From: an uncultured Burkholderiales bacterium
GTDB lineage: Bacteria; Pseudomonadota; Gammaproteobacteria; Burkholderiales; Burkholderiaceae_C
Direction: 5' to 3'
Length of the DNA stretch: 64,000 bases
Assembly (NCBI GenBank): GCA_945952065.1
Contig: CAMFGY010000020.1
Span: 1 to 64,000 of the forward strand
A program made the position numbers and the translations under genes. The notes under the pieces were generated by a model that made no database searches, was not told the origin of the DNA, and saw only the letters and a program-made list of their open reading frames with translations. Below, one piece after another: positions 36,139 through 44,288 of the stretch; position 1 is the first letter of the stretch, and every line of letters starts with the position of its first letter.

Positions 36139-38439
36139 ATGGTCAAGCGTTTGGCTGACGCGCGCGTCCTGCCCTCACCGGGCCTCAAAGAAGCGCCGGT
36201 GCTGGATCGGATGTGCACCCAGTTCGTGCTCACGCTGACGGTCAAGCATGCCGGGCGCTTCAATCTGCGGCGCGACTTCAACGGCTTGCTGTCCTTCACC
36301 GGCCGCCACTTGGTCTGGCCGCTGCGTGTGCTGAGTCGGCTGCGCGAATACCTGGAGCAACGCTGCCAGGGCAATGAACTCTGGAACGGCCAGGCCGAGC
36401 TCAGCGACGAAGCCTTTTTGCAGCGCTATGGGGTTTGGAGCGGCCCCTACTCCGAAGCCACGCTGTTCTTCTACCTCGACGAATACGTCAAAGACGCGCC
36501 CAAGGACATGATGTCCTTGCTGGCCACCACCAGCGAATGGCTGGACCGGCAGCTCAAGCGCGAATCCACCCTGGTGGAAACCAATATCGCCGCCCTGGGC
36601 ACGCTCTTGCAGCTGAACCCGGCGGAGCGCGCCCTGCTGCTGTACGGCACCCTGGCTCGCTACCAGCGTGAGTTGCGCGGGGCGTTGGTGGAGTTCAAGG
36701 TCAACACCGCGCAAGAGGCTTTTGCGGCGATTGCCGCGGTGGCCGGTGTCAATGCGCAAGAGGTGGCCGAGGCCTTGCGCGCCGGCTCGCGCCTGGAACG
36801 CATCGGCATGGTGGAGAACCTGATCTCCGAGCACAACATCACCGATCTGGCCGATCTGATGAAGGTCAGCGACCAACTGCCGCCGGTGCTGATGCGCGAG
36901 TACAAAGGCCCGCACGACTTGATGGCGGTGTTCACCCGGCCTGCCACCAAGAGCAGCTTGACGTCTGAAGACTTTCAATTCGTGGCCGAAGACTTGGGCC
37001 TGCTGCAAAACCTGCTGAGCCGGGCAGTCAAGCGCCATGAGGCCGGCGTCAATGTGCTGCTCTACGGCCCGCCCGGCACCGGCAAAACCGAGCTGGCCAA
37101 GGTGGCAGCGGCAGCCGCCCAACTCGATTTGTACGAGGTGGAATATGCCGACCGCGAGGGCAACTCTCTGTCTGGCCGCGACCGCTACCGCTCCTTGCAA
37201 ATCAGCCAGGTGTTTTTGAAGGCCAGTGAAAACGTGGCCCTGCTGTTTGACGAGGTGGAAGACGTGTTCCCGCCCCTGTCCAGCGATACCGCGCAGTTGA
37301 TCGCGCGCATGGATTCGGCCCTTGAGGCGCCCACCTCCGGCTCGGTCAGCGGCAAGGCCTGGGTCAATCAAATCCTGGAAACCAATCCGGTGCCGGTGAT
37401 CTGGATCACCAACCGCATCGAACAGATCGACCCCGCCTTCCGGCGCCGCTTCCAATACCACCTGGAGTTGAAGTCACCGCCGCCGGGTGCACGACTCGGC
37501 CTGGTCAGCAAGGCCTTGGCCGATGTCAGCGTCAGCGCCGAGTTCACCGCCCGCCTGGCGGAGCGCCGTGGGCTCACCCCGGCTCAGATCCGCACCGCGG
37601 TTCGCTTCGCGCAGTTGGCCGCCGATGCCGGCGACTGCGAGCGCATGATCGAACGCCAACTCGAAAACGCCGACAAAGCCCTGGGCCACCAAGCCCGTGA
37701 ACGCGGCGCCCGGCCGGTGGTGACGCACTATGCGCTGGACTTGCTCAACTGCGAATCGCGCTTTGAGATCCCGCGCATCGTCAGCGCTTTGCAGCGGCGC
37801 GGTTGCGGCAATTTGTGCTTTTACGGGCCACCGGGCAGCGGCAAGACCGCGCTGGCCGAACATATCGCGCAAGCCCTGGGCCGCCCCTTGATGATTCGCC
37901 TGGCCAGTGATCTGGCCAGCAAATTTGTCGGCGAGACCGAGCAAAACATGGCCCGTATGTTCGAGGCCGCCAGCAATGAAAACGCGGTGCTGCTGCTGGA
38001 CGAAGCCGACAGCTTTTTACGCAGCCGCCGCATGGCGGAGCGCAATTACGAAGTCAGCGAGGTCAACGAGATGCTGGCCGGCATGGAGCGCTTCGCCGGC
38101 GTCTTCATCTGCACCACCAATTTGTTTGAAGAACTGGACGAGGCCGCGCTGCGCCGCTTCGCCTTCAAGATTGCCTTCAAGCCCTTGCGGCCCGAACAGC
38201 GCGAGCGCATGTTTGTGCAAGAAGCGCTGGGCGGGCATGCCGAAGCGCTGGACGCCGACCAAAGCGCCCGCTTGGCGGCTTTAGAAGCCCTCACGCCCGG
38301 CGACTTTGCGGCCGTGCGCCAGCAGATCGAGATCTTGGGCGAAGCCTTGAGCGCCGATGAGTTCTTGTCTCAGCTTGAAGCCGAACACAAACTCAAGCCC
38401 GAGGTGCGCAGCCGCCGTTCGATCGGCTTCAAGCACTGA
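36139..38439 (+). CDS. Tandem AAA+ ATPase
   Basis: 766 aa, with AGGAG ten bases before the ATG. The N-terminal ~280 residues are a helical domain I cannot assign. AAA module 1 (~300-460): Walker A YGPPGTGKTELA (~310), Walker B LLFDEVEDVF, arginine-finger region DPAFRRRFQ. AAA module 2 (~555-720): Walker A YGPPGSGKTALA, Walker B LLLDEADSFL, then ICTTNLFEELDEAALRRFAF. Both modules look active and resemble Cdc48/FtsH-type classic AAA domains. No protease or zinc motif is attached. It is probably a protein remodelling enzyme; I cannot name its substrate. Confidence 0.85.
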   Translation: MVKRLADARVLPSPGLKEAPVLDRMCTQFVLTLTVKHAGRFNLRRDFNGLLSFTGRHLVWPLRVLSRLREYLEQRCQGNELWNGQAELSDEAFLQRYGVWSGPYSEATLFFYLDEYVKDAPKDMMSLLATTSEWLDRQLKRESTLVETNIAALGTLLQLNPAERALLLYGTLARYQRELRGALVEFKVNTAQEAFAAIAAVAGVNAQEVAEALRAGSRLERIGMVENLISEHNITDLADLMKVSDQLPPVLMREYKGPHDLMAVFTRPATKSSLTSEDFQFVAEDLGLLQNLLSRAVKRHEAGVNVLLYGPPGTGKTELAKVAAAAAQLDLYEVEYADREGNSLSGRDRYRSLQISQVFLKASENVALLFDEVEDVFPPLSSDTAQLIARMDSALEAPTSGSVSGKAWVNQILETNPVPVIWITNRIEQIDPAFRRRFQYHLELKSPPPGARLGLVSKALADVSVSAEFTARLAERRGLTPAQIRTAVRFAQLAADAGDCERMIERQLENADKALGHQARERGARPVVTHYALDLLNCESRFEIPRIVSALQRRGCGNLCFYGPPGSGKTALAEHIAQALGRPLMIRLASDLASKFVGETEQNMARMFEAASNENAVLLLDEADSFLRSRRMAERNYEVSEVNEMLAGMERFAGVFICTTNLFEELDEAALRRFAFKIAFKPLRPEQRERMFVQEALGGHAEALDADQSARLAALEALTPGDFAAVRQQIEILGEALSADEFLSQLEAEHKLKPEVRSRRSIGFKH

Positions 38440-38500
38440 GCGCCAACAGGCTGCATGAGCCGCGCCCGCAGGCGGGCCTGTTTCGTGGCATGGTAGCGGC

Positions 38501-38989
38501 ATGAGTCCACACAAAGAATTGCCCAGCAGCTTCAAACTGCTGACCCTCTGGGCCTTGATCTTCCTGCTGGTGTTTCTCGGGTTTCAAGCCTGGGAGCGAC
38601 ATCGCCAGCAAAGCCGCTTTGCCCTCAACGCTGGAGAGATTGTTTTGAAGCGCGCACCCGATGGCCACTTCCACTGGCCGGGCGAAGTGAATGGATTGGC
38701 GGTGGACTTTTTGGTCGACACCGGCGCCACCGCCACCGCGCTGCCCCAGGCCCTGGCCGAACGCGTGGGCTTGCGGGCTGAGGCGCAGGTCAGCTCCAGC
38801 ACCGCCGCCGGCCTCGCCCAGGGCTACCGGGCGCGTGCCAGCATTCGCTTGCATGGCGGCGTGGCGGCCGAGCAGTTGCCGGTGACGGTCTTGCCCGCCC
38901 TGAGCGCACCTCTGCTGGGCATGGACATCTTGTCCAAGCTGGAGTTCAGCCAACAAGGCGGCGAGCTGCGCATTGCGGCGGCGCGATGA
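38501..38989 (+). CDS. Membrane-anchored retropepsin-like aspartic protease (clan AA)
   Basis: 162 aa. One N-terminal membrane segment (~11-28, FKLLTLWALIFLLVFLGF) followed by a retropepsin-like fold with the catalytic motif FLVDTGATATALP (DTGAT, ~72) and the flap region ASIRLHGGVAAEQLPVTVLPALSAPLLGMDILSKLEF (GMDIL). It fits the TIGR02281 type found in many proteobacteria. One active-site motif per chain means it acts as a dimer. The stop overlaps the next start (ATGA), so it is co-translated with the TraB/GumN protein. Confidence 0.87.
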   Translation: MSPHKELPSSFKLLTLWALIFLLVFLGFQAWERHRQQSRFALNAGEIVLKRAPDGHFHWPGEVNGLAVDFLVDTGATATALPQALAERVGLRAEAQVSSSTAAGLAQGYRARASIRLHGGVAAEQLPVTVLPALSAPLLGMDILSKLEFSQQGGELRIAAAR

Positions 38990-39933
38990 AGCGGCTGCGC
39001 ATCTTCGCGGCCGCCCTGCTGCTGTGGAGCTCGGCTCAAGCCCAAAGCGCAGACACGCTTTGCCCTCCACCGGTTTTGCCGCTGGCGGACGCAGCCTCCG
39101 AGGCGGCGCCCGATGTGGGCATGCTCTGGCGCATGCAGCGCGATGGGCGAACGTCCTACCTCTACGGCAGCATGCACATCGGGCGCCCGGCCTGGGCAAG
39201 ACCTGGCCCCGCACTGCAAGCGGCGCTGCAAGCCGTGGATGTATTGGCGCTTGAACTCGACGGCAGCGAGATTCATCAGGAGGCCGCGCCCCTGGCGCAG
39301 GGGCCGGACTCAGACGACTTTGGCTTGCCTAGGGCGTTGCAAGAACGCATGGCCGCTCAGGTCCGCGCCGCCTGCCTGCCCGAGCAGGCCCTGGCCCATT
39401 TGCACCCCATCTTGCAACTCAGCAGCCTGAGTGCGCTAGCCGCCCGCTGGGACGGCTTGGATATCGCCTACGGTCAAGAGCTGGTGTTGATCCAGCACGC
39501 GCAGGCGCGTGGCCTGCCCATGGTTGGCCTGGAGCGCATGCAAGATCAGATGCAAGCCCTCATCCCCAAAGACAGAAAAACCCTGCTGCTTCACCTGGAA
39601 GAAGGGCTGGAACAACTCGAACAAGACCGGGTACGCCCCGCCATGCGGCATCTGGCCCGCGCCTGGGAAACGGGCGATCTGGCCGAATTGCAAGCCTATG
39701 AACAATGGTGTGACTGCGTGCACAGCGAGGCGGACCGTGCCTGGTTGCGACGCCTCAACGATGAGCGCAACCCAGGGCTGGCCGAGGGCATCGAAGCCCT
39801 GCATGCCAAAGGTCAGCGCGTTTTGGCGGCGGTGGGGGCCTTGCACATGGGCGGGCCCCGGGCCCTGCCCAAGCTGCTGAAGGAACGCGGCTTTGTACTC
39901 GAACCGATACTGCCCTCGCCCAAAGAGCCCTGA
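38986..39933 (+). CDS. TraB/GumN family protein, exported
   Basis: 315 aa. Signal peptide ~1-20 (MKRLRIFAAALLLWSSAQAQ). The TraB/GumN fold is shown by YLYGSMHIGRPAWA (GSMHIG), VDVLALELDG, a helical middle and the closing GQRVLAAVGALHMGGPRALPKLLKERGFVLEPI (GALHMGG). The paired GS.HIG and GALH.GG motifs resemble the metal-binding sites of TIKI-type proteases. Four-base overlap with the retropepsin gene suggests a joint envelope role. Confidence 0.9.
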   Translation: MKRLRIFAAALLLWSSAQAQSADTLCPPPVLPLADAASEAAPDVGMLWRMQRDGRTSYLYGSMHIGRPAWARPGPALQAALQAVDVLALELDGSEIHQEAAPLAQGPDSDDFGLPRALQERMAAQVRAACLPEQALAHLHPILQLSSLSALAARWDGLDIAYGQELVLIQHAQARGLPMVGLERMQDQMQALIPKDRKTLLLHLEEGLEQLEQDRVRPAMRHLARAWETGDLAELQAYEQWCDCVHSEADRAWLRRLNDERNPGLAEGIEALHAKGQRVLAAVGALHMGGPRALPKLLKERGFVLEPILPSPKEP

Positions 39934-40027
39934 GACTGAAGACCGCGCCTTGGGCATCGCGGCGAGGGCGTACCATGCCAGGCACCGCTTTTGTTTAGAT
40001 TCAGCATCGACCCCATCAGGAGACCCT

Positions 40028-40822
40028 ATGGCAGACAACGCTTTCAGCAAATTCGTTCCAGGCTTTGATTTTCTGCAAGGGCTGGTCAAGAACGCCGGGG
40101 CGGCCATGCCGGGCATTGGTCAATGGGTAGCGCCCACCCTCAACCCAGAAGAACTGGGCAAGCGCATTGAAGAACTGCGCACGGTGCAGTTCTGGCTGGA
40201 GCAAAACGGCCGCATGCTGGGCGCCACCATCCAAGCCTTGGAGGTGCAGCGCATGACCCTGTCCACGCTGCAATCGATGAATGTGCCTTTGGCCCAACTC
40301 AGCGATGCGCTGAAGTTGCCTGGCAGCGATGCTGCGCCCATGGCCGCTTGGCCTGGCGTGCCGCCTGAAATCATGGCGGCAGCGGCCAAGTCTATGAACT
40401 TGCCCAGCGCCGCCGCGCCCACGCCTGCCCGCAAATCCGCCGCAGCCAGCAGCCCGAGCCCGGCGCCCCGAACCAAGGCCAAGAAGAGCGACGCGCCGGC
40501 CGCTGCCGCCGCACCAACCCTGGCGGTCGACCCCATGCAATGGTGGGGCGCATTGAGCCAACAATTCACCCAGCTGGCCGCCAATGCGATGAAAGACACC
40601 GCCACCGATGCCGCCAAGAACCTGGCCGGCAGCATCGTCAAGCAGTCGTTTGACGCCGCCGGGGAGACCTTGCGCAAGGCCGCCACGGTGCCCGGCGCTG
40701 TCGCCGGCTCCATGGTGGACACCGTGAGCAAGAGCCTGTCACCCAAGAGCGCCAGCGCAAGCAAAGCGGCAGGCAAGATCGCGCCACGCAAGCCGGCCGT
40801 CGCCCCCAAGCGCAAGACCTGA
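40028..40822 (+). CDS. phaM: PhaM-type polyhydroxyalkanoate granule protein
   Basis: 264 aa from ATG 40028, preceded by AGGAG. The N-terminal ~90 residues carry the PhaM signature FSKFVPGFDFLQGLVKNAG...WVAPTLNPEELGKRIEELRTVQFWLEQNGRMLGATIQALEVQRMTL. The rest is Ala/Pro/Lys-rich with a basic end (KSASASKAAGKIAPRKPAVAPKRKT), as in PhaM of Cupriavidus, which links polyhydroxybutyrate granules to DNA and activates PhaC synthase. No phaC/A/B gene is in the window. Confidence 0.88.
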   Translation: MADNAFSKFVPGFDFLQGLVKNAGAAMPGIGQWVAPTLNPEELGKRIEELRTVQFWLEQNGRMLGATIQALEVQRMTLSTLQSMNVPLAQLSDALKLPGSDAAPMAAWPGVPPEIMAAAAKSMNLPSAAAPTPARKSAAASSPSPAPRTKAKKSDAPAAAAAPTLAVDPMQWWGALSQQFTQLAANAMKDTATDAAKNLAGSIVKQSFDAAGETLRKAATVPGAVAGSMVDTVSKSLSPKSASASKAAGKIAPRKPAVAPKRKT

Positions 40823-40842
40823 CCCTGTCAGGGGACAGGGTC
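40821..40842. terminator. Hairpin overlapping the phaM stop
   Basis: Perfect 9-bp stem GACCCTGTC / GACAGGGTC with AGGG loop, beginning at the phaM stop codon. No T-tract follows, so Rho-independent termination is doubtful. Confidence 0.4.
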
Positions 40843-40844
40843 GG

Positions 40845-40880
40845 CAGATGGCGTCGCAGATGGGGTCGCAGATGGGGTCG
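40845..40880 (+). repeat. Three tandem 12-base repeats (CAGATGGSGTCG)
   Basis: CAGATGGCGTCG, then CAGATGGGGTCG twice. It lies between phaM and glcD and does not extend a visible reading frame. It looks like a small minisatellite. Confidence 0.7.
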
Positions 40881-40988
40881 CACGAGGCGAAGTGACTTCC
40901 GTGCCAAAAAGTCAGGTCTGCTTGAACCCCGAGATTCAGCCAGCCGCAAGCCTGGGCAGGCTACAGTGTGCGCAGGAGATCACGCCGA

Positions 40989-42524
40989 TTGAAAGAAGCT
41001 GCCGCCGCCCGTTCTTCGTCCGCCTCGCCCCCTCAAAGCGCGGCCATCCATGACCCCGCCCAGCGCAGCCATGCGCAGGCTCGGGTGGTGCAGGCGCTGG
41101 CTCAGGCATTGCCCGCCCATGCGCTGCTCTGGCACGCAGAAGACACCACGCCTTATGAGTGCGATGGGCTGACGGCGTACCGCCAGCGCCCTTTGGTGGT
41201 GGCGCTGCCGGAGACCGGGGCGCAGGTGGCGGCGGTCTTGCGCATCTGCCATCAGTTGCAGGTGCCGGTGGTGGTGCGGGGCGCGGGCACCGGCTTGTCG
41301 GGCGGGGCCATGCCGCATCCGGCGGGCGTGACGCTGGCCTTGGCCAAGTTCAAGAAGATTTTGCAAATCAACCCGGTCGCACGCACGGCCACGGTGCAAT
41401 GCGGGGTGCGCAATCTGGCCATCTCTGAGGCCGCGGCGCCGCATGGCCTGTACTACGCGCCCGACCCCAGCAGCCAGATCGCCTGCACCATTGGCGGCAA
41501 TGTGGCCGAGAACTCGGGCGGTGTGCATTGCCTCAAATACGGGCTGACCCTGCATAACGTGCTGCGTGTGCGGGGCTTCACCATGGAGGGTGAAGCGCTG
41601 GAATTCGGCTCCGAAGCGCTGGACTGCGCCGGCCTGGACCTGCTGCCGCTGATCGTGGGCAGCGAGGGCATGTTGGCCGTCATCACCGAGGTGACCGTCA
41701 AGCTGGTGCCCAAGCCGACACTGGCGCGTTGCATCATGGCCAGCTTCAGCGACATCCGCCAAGCCGGCGCGGCGGTGGCTCAGATCATCGCCGCCGGCAT
41801 CATCCCGGCCGGCCTGGAAATGATGGACAAGCCCATGACCGCGGCGGTGGAGGACTTTGTGCACGCCGGCTACGACCTGCAGGCCGAGGCGATTTTGCTG
41901 TGCGAGAGCGATGGCACGCCGGAAGAAGTGGCCGAAGAGATCGAGCGCATGCTGGCCGTGCTGCGCGACAGCGGCGCCACCCGCTGCGAGGTCTCGGCCG
42001 ATGAAGCGCAGCGCCTGCGGTTTTGGAGCGGCCGCAAGAACGCCTTCCCGGCGTCGGGGCGCATCAGCCCGGATTACATGTGCATGGACTCCACCATCCC
42101 GCGCAAGCAACTCGCCGCCCTGCTGCTGGCGATTGCCGAGATGGAAAAGAAATACCAGCTGCGTTGCGCCAATGTCTTCCACGCGGGCGACGGCAATCTG
42201 CATCCGCTGATTCTGTTTGATGCCCGCGACCCCGATCAGCTGCGTCGCTGCGAGGCCTTTGGCGCCGAGATTCTGGAAACCAGCGTGGCGCTCGGCGGCA
42301 CCGTCACCGGCGAGCATGGCGTGGGCGTGGAGAAGCTCAACTCCATGTGCGTGCAGTTCTCACCGGCGGAGCTGACGCAGATGCATGGCGTGAAAGCCGC
42401 GTTTGACCCGGCCCAGTTGCTCAACCCCGGCAAGGCCGTGCCCACCCTGCACCGCTGCGCCGAGTATGGGCGCATGCATGTCAGCCGTGGGCTGCTGGCC
42501 CACCCCGAATTGCCGAGGTTTTGA
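40989..42524 (+). CDS. glcD: Glycolate oxidase subunit GlcD (FAD-linked oxidase)
   Basis: 511 aa from TTG 40989, chosen because CAGGAG lies ten bases upstream; a GTG at 40968 is the alternative. The PCMH-type FAD-binding domain shows VVVRGAGTGLSGGAMPHPAGVTLAL, YYAPDPSSQIACTIGGNVAENSGGVHCLKYG and LIVGSEGMLAVITEVTVKL. The C-terminal part has NVFHAGDGNLHPLILFD and GGTVTGEHGVGVEKL. GlcD with GlcE and GlcF oxidises glycolate to glyoxylate at the inner membrane, passing electrons to quinone. glcE starts two bases after its stop. Confidence 0.95.
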   Translation: MKEAAAARSSSASPPQSAAIHDPAQRSHAQARVVQALAQALPAHALLWHAEDTTPYECDGLTAYRQRPLVVALPETGAQVAAVLRICHQLQVPVVVRGAGTGLSGGAMPHPAGVTLALAKFKKILQINPVARTATVQCGVRNLAISEAAAPHGLYYAPDPSSQIACTIGGNVAENSGGVHCLKYGLTLHNVLRVRGFTMEGEALEFGSEALDCAGLDLLPLIVGSEGMLAVITEVTVKLVPKPTLARCIMASFSDIRQAGAAVAQIIAAGIIPAGLEMMDKPMTAAVEDFVHAGYDLQAEAILLCESDGTPEEVAEEIERMLAVLRDSGATRCEVSADEAQRLRFWSGRKNAFPASGRISPDYMCMDSTIPRKQLAALLLAIAEMEKKYQLRCANVFHAGDGNLHPLILFDARDPDQLRRCEAFGAEILETSVALGGTVTGEHGVGVEKLNSMCVQFSPAELTQMHGVKAAFDPAQLLNPGKAVPTLHRCAEYGRMHVSRGLLAHPELPRF

Positions 42525-42526
42525 AC

Positions 42527-43609
42527 ATGCACGCCCTGGCTCCAATTCAAGAACAGATTCGCGAGGCTGCCGCTCGAGGCACGCCGCTGCAAATCCGAGG
42601 CCATGGCAGCAAGGCCTTTTATGGCCAGACGCCCGTCGGTGAGCTGCTGGAGATGAGCGGCCTCTCCGGCATCAGCAGCTATGAGCCCAGCGAGCTGGTG
42701 GTGACGGTGAAGGCCGGCACCCCCATCGTGGACCTGGAGGCCGCGCTGGCGGAGCAAGGCCAGTACCTGGCCTTCGAGCCGCCGCGCTTTGGCGGCCACG
42801 GCACCGTGGGCGGCATGGTGGCCTGCGGCCTGAGTGGCCCGGCCCGCGCCAGCGCCGGCTCGCTGCGCGACCATTTGCTGGGCTTGAGCCTGCTGAATGG
42901 CCAGGCCGAAGTGCTGAACTTTGGCGGCACCGTCATCAAAAACGTGGCGGGCTATGACGTGGCCCGGCTGATGGCCGGCGCCATGGGCATTTTGGGCCCC
43001 ATCGTGGAGGTCTCGCTGAAGGTGCTGCCCCGGCCCATGGCCCAAGCCACTTTGCGTTTCGAGCTGAGCCAGGCCCATGCCTTGAACCAACTCAATCGCT
43101 GGGGCGGCATGCCTTTGCCCATCCAGGCCAGCGCCTGCTGGGATGGCGCTTTGGTCTTGCGTCTGGCGGGTGCCGAGGCGGCCGTGCGTGCTGCCATCCA
43201 GACCTTGGGCGGAGATCTCATCCCCGAGGACTTGGCCCAGCCTTTTTGGCGTGGGCTGCGTGATCACAGCGACGAGTTCTTTCTTGGCGCCGAGCGCGCC
43301 GTGCAAGGCGGTGCGCAGCTTTGGCGGCTGTCGCTGCCGCAGACGGCGCCGGTGCTGAACCTGCATGGCGAGCAATTGGTGGAATGGGGCGGCGCCCAAC
43401 GCTGGGTCACCACCGCCATGCCGGCGGCCCAGGTGCGTGAAGCGGCCGCCAGTCTGGGCGGCCATGCCACTTTGTTCCGCAGCCGCGACAAACACGCGGG
43501 CGTTTTTGCCCCTTTGTCTGCGCCGCTGATGCGCATCCACCAGCGCCTCAAAGCCTCATTCGATCCGCAATCCCTGTTCAACCCGGGCCGACTTTATGAG
43601 CAGCTCTGA
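42527..43609 (+). CDS. glcE: Glycolate oxidase subunit GlcE
   Basis: 360 aa from ATG 42527 (MHALAPIQEQIREAA). A shortened FAD-binding domain: LQIRGHGSKAFYG, LVVTVKAGTPIVDLEAALAEQGQYLAFEPPRFG, GTVGGMVACGLSGPARASAGSLRDHLLG, and GTVIKNVAGYDVARLMAGAMGILG, all GlcE marks. It is the second FAD subunit of the glycolate dehydrogenase complex. The next gene begins 14 bases before its stop. Confidence 0.95.
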   Translation: MHALAPIQEQIREAAARGTPLQIRGHGSKAFYGQTPVGELLEMSGLSGISSYEPSELVVTVKAGTPIVDLEAALAEQGQYLAFEPPRFGGHGTVGGMVACGLSGPARASAGSLRDHLLGLSLLNGQAEVLNFGGTVIKNVAGYDVARLMAGAMGILGPIVEVSLKVLPRPMAQATLRFELSQAHALNQLNRWGGMPLPIQASACWDGALVLRLAGAEAAVRAAIQTLGGDLIPEDLAQPFWRGLRDHSDEFFLGAERAVQGGAQLWRLSLPQTAPVLNLHGEQLVEWGGAQRWVTTAMPAAQVREAAASLGGHATLFRSRDKHAGVFAPLSAPLMRIHQRLKASFDPQSLFNPGRLYEQL

Positions 43610-44288
43610 CCCTATCGCGCAAGCCTCCACCGAGCAACACATGCCGCGCTACTACGCCCAGCGCGCCAGCGAGTACGAGCGGGTGTTTGAGCGCCCGCAT
43701 CGCCAGCCCAATATCGCCACGCTGCAAGCTTGGCTGCGCCAGCAGTTCGCCGGACGCCGGGTGCTGGAGGTGGCCACCGGCACCGGCTTTTGGCTGCCCG
43801 CCGCCACCGCCGAGGCCCTGAGTTGGCAGTGCACCGACATCAATCCCGAGGTGCTGGCCGAGGCCCGCGCCAAGCCCTTGGACTTTGAGCGGGTGAAGTT
43901 CCAACTGGCCGACGCCTACGCCCTGAATCTGGTGCCCGCCTCGACCCCCTCACCTTTTGACGCCGGCTTTGCCGGCCTGTGGTTCTCGCATGTGCCGGTG
44001 TCGCGGCAGGCCGCTTGGCTGCAGCAATTCCATGGCCAGCTGCAAGCGGGCTCCTGCGTGGTGCTGATGGACAACCGCTATGTGGAAGGCGACAGCACAC
44101 CGATTGGCCGCGTCGACAGCGAAGGCAATGGCTACCAGCTGCGCCAACTCGCCGACGGCAGCCAGCATGAAGTGATGAAGAACTTCCCCAGCGAAGCGCG
44201 GATGCGCGAATTGCTGGGCGCGCAGGTGAGCGAGTTCGAGTGGACCGAGCTCGACTATTTTTGGACCCTCCGCTACCGGCTGCGCTGA
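43596..44288 (+). CDS. Class I SAM-dependent methyltransferase inside the glc operon
   Basis: 230 aa. Rossmann-like methyltransferase: motif I VLEVATGTGFW (~55), motif II CTDINPEVLAEAR, motif IV region GFAGLWFSHVP. The end ELDYFWTLRYRL and the DGSQHEVMKNFPSEARMRELLG segment are shared by many small-molecule methyltransferases. It overlaps glcE by 14 bases and glcF by one base (TGATG), so it is translated as part of the glc unit. Substrate unknown; glycolate oxidation has no known methyl step. Confidence 0.85.
   Translation: MSSSDPIAQASTEQHMPRYYAQRASEYERVFERPHRQPNIATLQAWLRQQFAGRRVLEVATGTGFWLPAATAEALSWQCTDINPEVLAEARAKPLDFERVKFQLADAYALNLVPASTPSPFDAGFAGLWFSHVPVSRQAAWLQQFHGQLQAGSCVVLMDNRYVEGDSTPIGRVDSEGNGYQLRQLADGSQHEVMKNFPSEARMRELLGAQVSEFEWTELDYFWTLRYRLR

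Noticed and set aside
36175-37461. A 428-residue minus-strand frame
   Set aside because: Antisense of the tandem-AAA gene, whose Walker motifs are intact.
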